A DNA stretch of 55,465 nt from Gaiellales bacterium (lineage in GTDB: Bacteria > Actinomycetota > Thermoleophilia > BMS3ABIN01): positions 1 to 55,465 of the forward strand of contig QZKG01000055.1 of the NCBI GenBank assembly GCA_003599855.1. Reading direction: 5' to 3'. A program made the position numbers and the translations under genes. Numbering within the stretch: position 1 is the stretch's first letter; each line of letters begins with the position of its first letter. This document shows, one piece after another, positions 1-8,427 of this stretch. Under the pieces are notes generated by a model. The model was given only the letters and a program-made list of their open reading frames with translations, was not told the DNA's origin and searched no databases.

Positions 1-977
1 AGCTCGGCATCGGCGTAGAGGCCGTCCATGAGCTCTTTCCAGCGGCTGGCGAACTCCTCGTCAGCGATGATCTCCTCGATATCCGCCAGTATCTCCTCCT
101 GCGGCAGCTGCTCCTGGCCGGCCTGGACCGCCTCGACCGTGGCCACGTACCACTTGTCTGCTACGTTCACCGGGGCCGATATCTGCCCCACTTCCAGACT
201 GAAGATCACTTCTTCCAGCGCCGGGGCCAGTTGCCCCGGGGAGACCAGCCCCAGGTTCCCGCCGTTCTTGGGCGCCAGGGGGTCGATGGATACCTGCCGG
301 GCGACATCGACGAAGCTCTCGCCGGCCTGGACCCGGCCTGCGGCCGCGAGCGCCTCGGTCTCGGTCGCCGAGACGATGTAGCGGGACTGGCGCCGCTCCG
401 GCTGGTTGTAGACGCTGGCGTTCCTCTCGGCGTAGCTCTGGATGTCGTAATCGCTCACCTCGATCCCTTCCCGCACTGAGGCAGTCAGCTTCTAGCGGAG
501 CAAGCGTTCCCGGGTGACCGTCCTGAGCTCCTCCTCGGTCACGCCCATCCCGGCGTATTCCTCCATCATCCTTTCCATGTCGCCGATATAGTCGTCTTCC
601 GCCATGCGCGCGATCTCAGCGTCCAGTTCCCCAGCGGATAGGGAGATATCCCGGCGCTCTGCCTCCTGGCGCTCCAGCTCCGCCCAGACCATGTCCCGGG
701 CGGTCTGGCGGCGTATCTTGGTGAAATTGGGGTCGTCACGGGTGACCATCCCCGGGTACAGGTCGCTGAAGTAATCGATCCGGGCGTCGACTTCCGCCTG
801 GGTGATGACGGTGCCGTTCACGCGTACGGCCGCGTCATCCGGCAGGCCGCCGCACCCCGGGAGCAGGATGATGGCGATGAGCAGCAAGGCGAAAGCCGGC
901 AGGGCTCCCCATCCCCGGTCGGTCGTGAAGCGGGCGCTCACGGCGGCGGGCCTGGTCTCTGTTGCTGTGCTGCTCAT
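1..977 (-). pseudogene. SurA/PrsA-like peptidyl-prolyl isomerase lipoprotein, interrupted by an in-frame TAG
   Basis: The gene starts at ATG 977 and runs off the left edge. Its N-terminus has one hydrophobic segment ending in a lipobox (LPGC), so it is probably a membrane-anchored extracytoplasmic foldase. A SurA_N-like helical part (VNGTVITQAEVDARIDYF) follows. Translation meets TAG at 494-492 after RLLR. The same frame then stays open to base 1 and encodes an unmistakable parvulin domain (RYIVSATETEALAA, then KNGGNLGLVSPGQL, then GQISAPVNVADKWYV). CAG (Gln) to TAG is the simplest origin of the stop. I infer a nonsense mutation, a sequence error or stop readthrough; the frame itself is intact on both sides. 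Made as read, the protein would be a 161-aa lipoprotein without its catalytic domain. Identification as a foldase is firm, the pseudogene status less so. Confidence 0.8.
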
Positions 978-983
978 GGCGTT

Positions 984-1013
984 ATTTTACTACTGTACGT
1001 AGTAATCGGTCAA
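984..1013 (-). promoter_or_regulatory. Sigma70-type promoter of the foldase gene
   Basis: Read on the minus strand, TTGACC (1013-1008), an 18-nt spacer and TAAAAT (989-984) precede ATG 977 by only 6 nt. Transcription would begin at or next to the start codon, so the mRNA is probably leaderless. No Shine-Dalgarno sequence is present. Confidence 0.7.
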
Positions 1014-1052
1014 AGGCAGGGGTAAAGCCGGGCGCCTTTCGGGTCGGCGTGG

Positions 1053-1058
1053 TAAGAT
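1053..1058 (+). promoter_or_regulatory. -10 element of acuC
   Basis: TAAGAT lies 9 nt before ATG 1068. No clear -35 was found. The spacing fits leaderless or nearly leaderless transcription. Confidence 0.4.
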
Positions 1059-1067
1059 GGGGCGGCT

Positions 1068-2237
1068 ATGTCGCGCCAGACAGCCTACATCTACAGCGAC
1101 TCCTTCCAGAAGTATGACCTGAGCCCCTGGCATCCGATGAAGCCGGTGCGGCTGATGCTGACCGCCGGCCTCATGCGGGCGTACGGCCTGCCGCAGCGGG
1201 ACAACGTCAGCGAGGTCGAGCCACGCCTCGCCACGGACGAAGAGCTGGAGCTCATCCACGGCCCGGAGTACATCGGCAAGGTGCGTGAGCTGAGCGCTCC
1301 GGGGGCCCGCGAGGGCGATGGCATGGGTTGGGGCCTGGGCACCGGCGACAACCCGGTGTTCGTCGACATGCACGAGGCGTCGGCCACCATCGCCGGCGGC
1401 GCGGTACAGGCGGCGGACCTGGTGATGAGCGGAGAGCTGGATCATGTCTTCCACTTCGCCGGCGGCCTGCACCACGCCCAGCGCGACCGCGCCTCGGGCT
1501 TCTGCGTCTACAACGACGTGGCCATTGCCGCGGCGCACCTGAAGCACAAGTACGGAGCCCGCGTCCTTTACGTCGACATCGACGCCCACCATGGCGACGG
1601 CGTCCAGAACGCCTTCTACGATGACCCGCAGGTGATGACGGTCTCCTTCCATGAGTCGGGGCGGCACCTCTTCCCGGGCACCGGCTTCACCAGCCAGCTC
1701 GGTGAAGGCGCCGGGCGTGGCTACGCCGTCAACCTGCCCCTGGAGCCGTTCACCACGGACAGCGTGATGCTCGACGCCTTCGACCGGCTGGTGCCGTCGC
1801 TGGCACGTGCGTTCAAGCCCGACATGATCATCACCCAGAACGGCTGCGACGCCCACTGGAGCGACCCCCTGGCGCACCTGTCCCTGACCATGGAAGGCTA
1901 CGCCGGACTGGCGGCCCGCATGCATGAGCTCGTCCACGAGGTCTGCGAGGGCCGCTGGCTGGCCTCGGGGGGCGGCGGCTACCAGGCTTACACGGTGGTG
2001 CCGCGGGTCTGGACTCAGCTCATGGGCGAGATGGCGGAGGTCAGGCTGCCCGAAGAGCTGCCTGCCGGCTGGCGGGAATTCTGCGGCCGCTTCGCCGACA
2101 GCGAGGTGCCCCTGTATCTCACCCGCGACGACCACGCCCCCGAGGCAGACGCCGCCACCCTGGAGATGATCCGCGCCGCTACCGGCGCCGCTATCGAAGA
2201 GCTCCGCGCGACGGTCTTCCCCCTGGTGGGGGCCTAG
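1068..2237 (+). CDS. acuC: AcuC-like histone deacetylase-superfamily protein
   Basis: This is a cytoplasmic zinc-dependent deacetylase of the class I HDAC / acetoin-utilisation AcuC family. In Bacillus AcuC removes acetyl groups from lysines, notably of acetyl-CoA synthetase. Diagnostic pieces are the N-terminal YSDSFQKYDLSPWHPMKPVR, the block GGLHHAQRDRASGFC with its catalytic His pair, the metal ligands in YVDIDAHHGDGVQNAFY, the loop SFHESGRHLFPGTG, the ligand region TQNGCDAHWSDP, and GGGGYQ near the end. The 389-aa length matches the family. It diverges from the foldase gene and stands alone. No acs or acuA is visible in the window, so the substrate is inferred from the family only. Confidence 0.9.
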   Translation: MSRQTAYIYSDSFQKYDLSPWHPMKPVRLMLTAGLMRAYGLPQRDNVSEVEPRLATDEELELIHGPEYIGKVRELSAPGAREGDGMGWGLGTGDNPVFVDMHEASATIAGGAVQAADLVMSGELDHVFHFAGGLHHAQRDRASGFCVYNDVAIAAAHLKHKYGARVLYVDIDAHHGDGVQNAFYDDPQVMTVSFHESGRHLFPGTGFTSQLGEGAGRGYAVNLPLEPFTTDSVMLDAFDRLVPSLARAFKPDMIITQNGCDAHWSDPLAHLSLTMEGYAGLAARMHELVHEVCEGRWLASGGGGYQAYTVVPRVWTQLMGEMAEVRLPEELPAGWREFCGRFADSEVPLYLTRDDHAPEADAATLEMIRAATGAAIEELRATVFPLVGA

Positions 2238-2247
2238 GGCCCGGCTT

Positions 2248-2277
2248 TTGGCAATCCGCCCCGCGGGCATGTACACT
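2248..2277 (+). promoter_or_regulatory. Sigma70-type promoter of ppiC
   Basis: TTGGCA (2248-2253), an 18-nt spacer and TACACT (2272-2277) precede the gene. The leader is about 38 nt and contains a GGGAGG ribosome-binding site. Confidence 0.6.
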
Positions 2278-2321
2278 GTTGCGAGCCGAAAACCCGTCAA
2301 CTAGCGAATGGGAGGCAGCAG

Positions 2322-2603
2322 ATGGCAAGGGCAAGCGCGAGGCACATCCTGGTGGACAGCGAGGAGCTCTGCAACGACCTCAAGCAGCAGATCGAGAACG
2401 GCGCCGACTTCGCAGAGATCGCCAAGCAGCATTCAAACTGCCCGTCCGGCCGGCAGGGTGGCGACCTGGGCGAGTTCGGCCGGGGCCAGATGGTACCCGA
2501 GTTCGACGAAGTCGTCTTCACCGGCGAGCTGAACAAATGCCTCGGCCCGGTGAAGACCCAGTTCGGCTACCACCTGCTGGAGATCACCGACAGGTCGGAA
2601 TAG
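2322..2603 (+). CDS. ppiC: PpiC-type parvulin peptidyl-prolyl cis-trans isomerase
   Basis: A single-domain parvulin of 93 aa, the same size as E. coli PpiC. The whole protein is the rotamase fold: ASARHILVDSEE at the start, FAEIAKQHSNCPSG, GGDLGEFGRGQMVPEFDEVVF in the centre and TQFGYHLLEITDR at the end. It catalyses cis-trans isomerisation of Xaa-Pro bonds. It has no signal peptide and should be cytoplasmic. GGGAGG sits a few bases before ATG 2322. It is followed after 27 nt by a small membrane protein gene, so the two may be co-transcribed. Confidence in the family is high. Confidence 0.93.
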   Translation: MARASARHILVDSEELCNDLKQQIENGADFAEIAKQHSNCPSGRQGGDLGEFGRGQMVPEFDEVVFTGELNKCLGPVKTQFGYHLLEITDRSE

Positions 2604-2630
2604 GCCGCCGGACGACCGGAGGCATCCGGC

Positions 2631-2990
2631 TTGGGAATCACCGGCTATCTGATGGTCGTGATCAGCGCCCTGCTGCTGGCGGCGCATTTCCTCAGGGCGG
2701 CCTATCTCCCCCTGATTGTTTTCTGTCTTGCATTCCCGCTGCTGCTGCTCATCAGGCGCCGGTGGGCTGTGCGCGTAGTTCAGGCCATCCTCCTGCTCGG
2801 CGCCCTCGAATGGTCCCTGACCGCCGTCGCCGTGATGATCGAGCGCCGGGAGGCCGGCTCTGACTGGCTGCGGGGCGCGGCGATACTAGGCGCGGTCGCG
2901 GTCTTCAACGCGGCGGCGGCCTTCATTCTCCAGTCTCGCCCCTTCCGGGAAAGGTACCGCCCCGGCCGCGAAGGCGAAGGTCCGGCATGA
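2631..2990 (+). CDS. Small integral membrane protein, function unknown
   Basis: A 119-aa very hydrophobic protein with about four predicted membrane segments (roughly residues 4-22, 25-41, 46-66 and 83-102) and a charged C-terminal tail (RERYRPGREGEGPA). I do not recognise a family. TTG 2631 is preferred as start because GGAGG lies 9 nt upstream; the next in-frame ATG (2652) has no ribosome-binding site. It lies 27 nt after ppiC and is probably in the same transcript. A small solute or lipid carrier or an assembly factor are possible, but nothing in the sequence decides this. Confidence 0.7.
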   Translation: MGITGYLMVVISALLLAAHFLRAAYLPLIVFCLAFPLLLLIRRRWAVRVVQAILLLGALEWSLTAVAVMIERREAGSDWLRGAAILGAVAVFNAAAAFILQSRPFRERYRPGREGEGPA

Positions 2991-3000
2991 GCCCTGCATT

Positions 3001-3009
3001 TGCTATACT
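3001..3009 (+). promoter_or_regulatory. Extended -10 promoter of the IMPase-family gene
   Basis: TGCTATACT is an extended -10 (TGn-TATACT) ending 8 nt before GTG 3018. No convincing -35 is visible. The spacing suggests a leaderless mRNA. Confidence 0.5.
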
Positions 3010-3017
3010 TTCCGCTT

Positions 3018-3986
3018 GTGAGCAGTAGCCTCGACAACATCCGCGAACTGACAGTGGAACTCACCGGCGCCCTCCGGGAACTGGTGCTGCCGCACCTGGG
3101 CCGGGCCGAGGCGCGGACCCACGCCGGCACCGCCGTAGGAGGCGACGTCACCTTCGGCATCGACGAGGTAGCCGAGGAGTTCCTGGTGGAGTTCCTCCGG
3201 GAGCGGGGCGCCGACGTGGCGGTCTACTCCGAGGACCAGGGCCTTATCGAGTTCGGCGAGCCTGAGTACGTCCTGATCGTTGACCCCATCGACGGCACGC
3301 GGCCGGCGGCTGCCGGCCTGGAGTGCGCCATGGTCTCCATCGCCGTCGCGGAGATGAAGGACGCGCCCACCATGGGCGACGTGATCTTCGGCAGCCTGCA
3401 GGAGATAAAGGGCGGCGACCGTTTCACTGCCAGCCGCGGCGGGGGTGTGGAGATAACCAGCCTCGGGGGGGAGCCCCGGGAGGTCCGCCTCTCGCCTAAC
3501 ACCGACCTTTCCAGGCTCTTCTGGACCATCGGCTTCCGCGGCCGTCCCGCCCGGGCGCTCACGGAGACCCTGGCCGACCTCATCGATGCCTCATCGGTGG
3601 ACGGCGCCGTCTTCGATCTGGGCAGCGCCACCTATTCCATCACCCGCATCCTCACCGGGCAGCTCGACGCCTACATCGACATCGGCCCCCGCATGATCGA
3701 CGACGTGCCGGCGGTGAAGCCCCTTTTCGAGGCGGTGGGCAAGGGCGCCATCCTCAACAACTCGCCCCATGACCTCGCCGCCGTGGGCCTGATATGCCGC
3801 GAGGGCGGCGCCGTCTTCGGCGACGGCCGGGGCAACCCCCTGGAAGACCGCCTGCTGCTGGGGTCCGACCATTCGTTCCAGATGTCCTGCGTGGCCTCCG
3901 CCAGCGAGGAGCTGAACGCCAAGCTCATCGAGGCCGTCGATGCCGGCATCAGGAACCTCGAAGCCGAGTTTGGAAAGGGCGGTTAG
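3018..3986 (+). CDS. Inositol monophosphatase / FBPase-family phosphatase
   Basis: A Mg-dependent sugar-phosphate phosphatase of about 322 aa. The acidic metal site is visible as YSEDQG followed by the motif DPIDGTRPAAAG (IMPase motif DPxDGT). A C-terminal PHDLAAVGLICREGGAVF stands where the family has WDxAAxxLIxxEAGG. The usual Trp is replaced, so the substrate may differ from inositol phosphate. GTG 3018 is chosen because it directly follows the -10 box; TTG 3000 would lie upstream of that box. It precedes the AmrS gene by 45 nt. The substrate is not predictable: inositol-1-P, fructose-1,6-P2 or PAP are all acted on by members of this superfamily. Confidence 0.82.
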   Translation: MSSSLDNIRELTVELTGALRELVLPHLGRAEARTHAGTAVGGDVTFGIDEVAEEFLVEFLRERGADVAVYSEDQGLIEFGEPEYVLIVDPIDGTRPAAAGLECAMVSIAVAEMKDAPTMGDVIFGSLQEIKGGDRFTASRGGGVEITSLGGEPREVRLSPNTDLSRLFWTIGFRGRPARALTETLADLIDASSVDGAVFDLGSATYSITRILTGQLDAYIDIGPRMIDDVPAVKPLFEAVGKGAILNNSPHDLAAVGLICREGGAVFGDGRGNPLEDRLLLGSDHSFQMSCVASASEELNAKLIEAVDAGIRNLEAEFGKGG

Positions 3987-4031
3987 GGGGGAGCAGGAAA
4001 GCAGCGCTGCTCATCTGCCCACTCACCCGAC

Positions 4032-5108
4032 ATGGACGAATCGACCCGCGAAGGATTGCTCTACGACAAACGCCCCGACGGCAAGGTCAAGTGCCGTGTC
4101 TGCCCCCGCCTGTGCGTGATCGCCGAGGGCAAGCTGGGCACCTGCCGCACCCGGCAGAACATCGGCGGCAAGTGCTATACGCTGATCTACGGCAAGGTCG
4201 TGTCGGTGGCCGCCGACCCCATCGAGAAGAAGCCCCTGTTCCACTTCCATCCGGGCACCATGTGCCTGTCCCTGGGTACACTGGGCTGCAACATGCGCTG
4301 CCTCCATTGCCAGAACTGGCAGATCGCCCACGCCGACGCCCTGGAGGACGGCGGCCAGCTCAGGGTGCTGCCGCCGGAGAAGATACCCCAGGTGGCGTCA
4401 AGCCACGGCTGCCAGGGGGTCGCCTGGACCTACAACGAGCCGACCATCTGGCTGGAGTACGCCCTCGACGGCGCCCGCGCCTGCCACGAGCACGGCCTCT
4501 ACACGGTTTTCGTCACCAACGGCTACATCACCCAGGAGGCGCTCGCGATCATCGCCCCGCACCTGGACGCCTACCGGGTGGACATCAAGGGATTCAGGCC
4601 TGAGACCTACAAGTTCCTGGCCAAGATCAAGGACGTGCAGCCGATCTTCGACGCCGCCGTCGCCGCGCAAAAGGAGTACGGTTGCCACGTGGAGATCGTT
4701 ACTAATATCATTCCCACAGTGAACGACGACGAGGAGACGCTGGGCTCCATCGCGGCCTGGATCGCCCGGGACCTGGGGAAGAAGACTCCCTGGCACGTGA
4801 CGCGGTTCCACCCGTACCTGGAGCTGTCGCACCTGCCGTCGACGCCCATCGAGACGCTGGAGCGCGCCCTGGAGATCGGCCGCCTGGCAGGGTTGGAGTT
4901 CGTCTATGTCGGCAACGTCCCCGGTCATCCAGCGGAGAACACAGTGTGCCCCAACTGCCGCCGGATAGCGGTCCGCCGCGACGGATACTCCCTGGGAGAG
5001 GTGAACGTCAGGGAAGGTTACTGCGTCTTCTGTGGAGAAGACTTGAACATCGTCCAGGGGGATGGCCTTGCTGCCGGCGGGAGTGGCGCCGGCTCCGGGC
5101 GCGGCTAA
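4032..5108 (+). CDS. amrS: AmrS-type radical SAM enzyme (AmmeMemoRadiSam system)
   Basis: A radical SAM protein related to pyruvate formate-lyase activases. The 4Fe-4S motif is CNMRCLHC (Cys86, Cys90, Cys93), with the family sequence LGTLGCNMRCLHCQNWQI. An N-terminal Cys-rich segment (CRVCPRLCVI, then GTCRTR) and a C-terminal four-Cys pair (CPNCRR and CVFCGED) are also characteristic. WTYNEPTIW and VDIKGFRPETYKFL are family blocks. The 358-aa length is normal. In many anaerobes it travels with a Memo-like protein and an AMMECR1-domain protein; neither is visible here. The reaction of this three-part system is not settled in the knowledge I can draw on. It starts 45 nt after the phosphatase gene. 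Confidence 0.85.
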   Translation: MDESTREGLLYDKRPDGKVKCRVCPRLCVIAEGKLGTCRTRQNIGGKCYTLIYGKVVSVAADPIEKKPLFHFHPGTMCLSLGTLGCNMRCLHCQNWQIAHADALEDGGQLRVLPPEKIPQVASSHGCQGVAWTYNEPTIWLEYALDGARACHEHGLYTVFVTNGYITQEALAIIAPHLDAYRVDIKGFRPETYKFLAKIKDVQPIFDAAVAAQKEYGCHVEIVTNIIPTVNDDEETLGSIAAWIARDLGKKTPWHVTRFHPYLELSHLPSTPIETLERALEIGRLAGLEFVYVGNVPGHPAENTVCPNCRRIAVRRDGYSLGEVNVREGYCVFCGEDLNIVQGDGLAAGGSGAGSGRG

Positions 5109-5155
5109 ACATTTTCTCCGCCGTGGCCGAATATGCGGCGGAGGGCGGAAAAGGG

Positions 5156-5161
5156 TACAAT
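5156..5161 (+). promoter_or_regulatory. -10 element of the trehalose operon
   Basis: TACAAT lies about 60 nt before the treT start, leaving a short leader that ends with AGGAGG (5211-5216). No clear -35 was found. Confidence 0.45.
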
Positions 5162-5220
5162 ATTCCCGCTGGGCGCACAGCCGTGCGCCTATATTTTTGT
5201 TGGAGACACCAGGAGGCCTT

Positions 5221-6453
5221 TTGCTACAGGAAGTACACGTAGGTCACAAGTCGCTGGCGGACTACCAGAGCATGGTGGTAGGCTCGCTGGTGGATGAGAT
5301 CAGGGAGCTGGCCAAGGAGCTTGAAGGGGCCCGCGTCCTGCATGTCAATGCCACTTCCTTCGGCGGCGGCGTCGCCGAGATCCTCTATACGCTGGTGCCG
5401 CTGATGCGCGACGTCGGCCTGGAGACCGACTGGCGCGTGATCATGGCGGCGCAGGAGTTCTACGAGGGCACCAAGCTTACCCACAACTCGCTCCAGGGAG
5501 ACAGCGTCACCCTCGACCAGGCGCAGCGGGACATCTACGAGACCCATAACCGCATCGCCGCCGAGTCTCTGGGCAGCGGTTACGATTTCATCGTCATCCA
5601 CGACCCCCAGCCGCTCCTCATCCGCAACTACGCCGGCGACCTCGGGGCCAAGTGGATCTGGCGCTGCCACATCGATACGTCCACCCCCAACCAGGACACC
5701 GCCGACTACCTGCTGCCCTACGTGCAGCAGTACGATACGGCCATCTTCAGCATGGAGCAGTACGTCTTCAGGGGGCTCGACATCCCCTTGCGCATCTTCG
5801 TGCCGGCCATCGACCCGCTCTCCACCAAGAACATGGCGCTCTCCCCGGAAGACGCTGAATACGTGGTCAGCCAGTTCGGCATCGAGGGCGACTACCCCCT
5901 GATGCTGCAGATATCACGCTTCGACCCCTGGAAGGACCCGTTGGGGGTCATCGACGCCTACCGCCTGGTGAAGCAGGATTATCCCGACCTGCGCCTGGCG
6001 CTCGTGGGCTCCATGGCCACCGATGACCCCGAGGGGTGGAGCTTCTTCACCCATACCGTCGAACACGCCGGCGAGGACAGCGACATCCTTATCCTTTCCA
6101 ACCTCAACAACGTAGGCAACCTGGAAGTCAACGCCTTCCAGGCACGGGCCGACATCATCGTCCAGAAATCCACCCGGGAAGGATTCGGCCTCACCGTCAG
6201 CGAGGCGCTATGGAAGGCCAAGCCCACCGTGGGCGGCAACGTCGGCGGCATCCCGGTGCAGATCATCAACGGCAAGACCGGCTTCCTGGTGGAGTCGGTG
6301 GAGCAGTGCGCCGACCGCTGCCGCTGGATCCTCGACAACCCGGAGGACGCGAAGGTGATGGGCCGGACGGGCAAGGAGCATGTGCGGGCCAATTTCCTGA
6401 CGCCGCGCCTGCTCAGGGACTACCTCAAACTGTTCAACGACCTCAGAGGGTAA
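5221..6453 (+). CDS. treT: Trehalose synthase (TreT-like GT4 glycosyltransferase)
   Basis: A 410-aa GT-B fold transferase closely resembling TreT, which joins NDP-glucose and glucose to give trehalose (reversible). Family features are NATSFGGGVAEILYTLVPLM in the N-terminal half, WRCHIDTSTPN, RIFVPAIDPLSTKN and the nucleotide-sugar site KSTREGFGLTVSEALWKAKP (E-x7-E). TTG 5221 is chosen because AGGAGG sits 4 nt upstream and the conserved protein begins here; the open frame extends further but without family similarity. It leads an operon with a GT20 synthase and a phasin-like gene. Together these point to compatible-solute synthesis in the cytoplasm. Confidence 0.88.
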   Translation: MLQEVHVGHKSLADYQSMVVGSLVDEIRELAKELEGARVLHVNATSFGGGVAEILYTLVPLMRDVGLETDWRVIMAAQEFYEGTKLTHNSLQGDSVTLDQAQRDIYETHNRIAAESLGSGYDFIVIHDPQPLLIRNYAGDLGAKWIWRCHIDTSTPNQDTADYLLPYVQQYDTAIFSMEQYVFRGLDIPLRIFVPAIDPLSTKNMALSPEDAEYVVSQFGIEGDYPLMLQISRFDPWKDPLGVIDAYRLVKQDYPDLRLALVGSMATDDPEGWSFFTHTVEHAGEDSDILILSNLNNVGNLEVNAFQARADIIVQKSTREGFGLTVSEALWKAKPTVGGNVGGIPVQIINGKTGFLVESVEQCADRCRWILDNPEDAKVMGRTGKEHVRANFLTPRLLRDYLKLFNDLRG

Positions 6454-6507
6454 ATATCCGTCAGGCCCCGCGGGCGGGCCATGCCGGAGAGTGACCGGGA
6501 GGAGCAC

Positions 6508-7983
6508 ATGCAGGGATGTCCTTTCGAAAACGACCTGTTGCTGGTATCCAACCGGGGGCCTTTTTCCTGGCGGCGTGACGAGTCCGGCGAACTGACCACC
6601 ACGCGCGGCAGCGGCGGCCTGGTGACGGCGCTGCTGGGGGTGGCCGCTTCCTGCGAGATCACCTGGATCGCCAGCGCCATGACGCCCGAGGACGCCGAGG
6701 TCAGCGCCGGGGCCGGCGGGGGCAGCATCGCTATCGACAGCGACGGCCTGAACCTGGCCTTGCGCTTCATCGTCTCGGACCAGGACGCCTACCACAAGTT
6801 CTACAACATCATCGCCAACCCGCTCATCTGGTTCATCCAGCACTACCTCTGGGACCTGTCGGTGGTCCCCGACATCCGCCGCAACGAGATCGACGCCTGG
6901 GAGGAAGGGTACCAGGTGGTCAACCGCCAGTTCGCCGCCGCAGTCTGCGAGGAGCTCGAATCCCGCACCGGCCCCAAGCCGGTGGTCATGCTTCATGACT
7001 ACCATCTTTACACCTGCCCGGCGGCCATCAGGGAGGTCCACCCGGACGTCTTTCTGCACCAGTTCATCCACATCCCCTGGCCCCAGCCGGACGCCTGGCT
7101 GGTGCTGCCTCCACGCATCCGCGAGGCGATCGTGCAGGGCCTGCTGGCCAACGACATCATCGCCTTCCATACCGCCCGGTACGTGCGCAATTTCCTGCTC
7201 TGCTGCGAGGAGCTGCTGGGTCTTGAAGTCGATTACGAGGGCTCCAACGTGATGGTCGACGGGCGGGAGGTCTGGGTCAGGCCCTACCCCATCTCCATCG
7301 ATTGCGCCGACTTCGAGCGGCTGGCCGAGAGTGAGCCGGTGCTCGAGGAGGAGGAGAAAATCGTCGGGGAGAGGCGCGAGCACCTGGTCCTCAGGGTCGA
7401 CCGCATGGACCTATCCAAGAACATCGTGCGCGGCTTCAAGGCCTTCGACCTCTTCCTCGACGAGCATCCCGAGTTCAGGGAGCGGATCACCTTCCTGGCC
7501 CTCTTGCAGCCGTCACGGGAGGACGTGGAGGAATACGTCGAATACAGGGAGAAGATCATGCGGGTGGTGGAGGTGATAAACACCAAGCACGGCAACGTCA
7601 ACTGGATGCCCATCGACGTGCGCATGGAGGACAGGTTCAACCGTTCGGTGGCCGCCTACAAGCAGTACGACATCCTCATGGTGAACGCCATCTTCGACGG
7701 CATGAACCTGATCGCCAAGGAGGCGGGGCTGGTGAACCGCCGCAACGGCGTGCTGATACTGTCAGAGAACACCGGCGCCCACGAGCAGCTGGGCGAGCAC
7801 GCGCTCACTGTGAATCCCTTCGACCTCGAGGACCAGGCAAGCGCCATCCACCGGGCGCTGACCATGTCAGACGTTGAGAAAAGCGAGCGAGCGGGCAGAA
7901 TAAGGCAGACGGTTATGAAGAACGACATCAGCAAGTGGATCAGGACCCAGTTCGATGACATCAAGAGCAAGCTGGACGGTTGA
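6508..7983 (+). CDS. GT20-family trehalose-6-phosphate synthase-like enzyme
   Basis: A 491-aa GT-B transferase of family 20. Visible OtsA-type signatures: LLLVSNRGPFSW at the start, GSGGLVTALLG (donor loop), MLHDYHLY, HIPWPQPDAW where OtsA has HIPFP, ANDIIAFHT, VRPYPISID, LRVDRMDLSKNI (the Arg and Lys that bind the donor phosphates) and FDGMNLIAKEAG. The product is probably trehalose-6-phosphate. Glucosylglycerol-phosphate or another phospho-disaccharide is possible, because no OtsB phosphatase lies nearby. ATG 6508 has GGGAGGA at good spacing; ATG 6481 does not. It follows treT by 54 nt, so the operon would hold two routes to trehalose. Confidence 0.85.
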   Translation: MQGCPFENDLLLVSNRGPFSWRRDESGELTTTRGSGGLVTALLGVAASCEITWIASAMTPEDAEVSAGAGGGSIAIDSDGLNLALRFIVSDQDAYHKFYNIIANPLIWFIQHYLWDLSVVPDIRRNEIDAWEEGYQVVNRQFAAAVCEELESRTGPKPVVMLHDYHLYTCPAAIREVHPDVFLHQFIHIPWPQPDAWLVLPPRIREAIVQGLLANDIIAFHTARYVRNFLLCCEELLGLEVDYEGSNVMVDGREVWVRPYPISIDCADFERLAESEPVLEEEEKIVGERREHLVLRVDRMDLSKNIVRGFKAFDLFLDEHPEFRERITFLALLQPSREDVEEYVEYREKIMRVVEVINTKHGNVNWMPIDVRMEDRFNRSVAAYKQYDILMVNAIFDGMNLIAKEAGLVNRRNGVLILSENTGAHEQLGEHALTVNPFDLEDQASAIHRALTMSDVEKSERAGRIRQTVMKNDISKWIRTQFDDIKSKLDG

Positions 7984-8008
7984 GCCAGCGGAAAACGAGG
8001 AGGGTGAG

Positions 8009-8392
8009 ATGAACGAGACAGGCGGGAAGATCAGTGATATCAGCGACATGTTCCAGCGGGTGATGCTGCTGGGCATCGGCGCCGCCTCATTGACCCGGGA
8101 GAAGATCGAGGAGCTGGTGAACGACCTGGTGGAGAAGGGCAGGCTCACCACCGAAGAGGGGCGTGAACTGCTGGACGAGGCCACCGGCCGGGCCAGGAAA
8201 GAGGGCATGAACATCAAGGAGATGGCCGCCGATACCTACCAGGACGCCCTGCGCGCCATGAACGTCGCCACCAGGGAGAGCGTCGAGGAGCTCGAGCGCC
8301 GGCTGGAGGTCCTGGAGGCCAAGGTCTACGGCAAGCAGTCGCGCGTCGAGGAGCCGGCTTCGGGTTTCTCCAGCACCATGAGCGAGGAATGA
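8009..8392 (+). CDS. Phasin-like / PHA-granule-associated-type coiled-coil protein
   Basis: A 127-aa mostly helical protein. The N-terminal half (MFQRVMLLGIGAASLTREKI, then LVNDLVEKGRLTTEEGRELL) matches the phasin-like PhaI/PhaF N-terminal pattern. A C-terminal coiled coil follows (ESVEELERRLEVLEAKV). Such proteins coat polyester or lipid inclusions, but the same fold occurs widely without polyester synthesis, and no PHA synthase is visible here. ATG 8009 has GAGGAGGG just upstream. It is the third gene of the trehalose operon, 25 nt after the GT20 gene. Family similarity is moderate; the role is open. Confidence 0.65.
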   Translation: MNETGGKISDISDMFQRVMLLGIGAASLTREKIEELVNDLVEKGRLTTEEGRELLDEATGRARKEGMNIKEMAADTYQDALRAMNVATRESVEELERRLEVLEAKVYGKQSRVEEPASGFSSTMSEE

Positions 8393-8427
8393 CGGCGGCC
8401 CAGCCAGGGCGGGTGAGCTGAAAGGGC

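Noticed and set aside
990..2300. 436-codon minus-strand frame opposite acuC
   Set aside because: It covers acuC, which has all HDAC motifs; the mirror frame has none.
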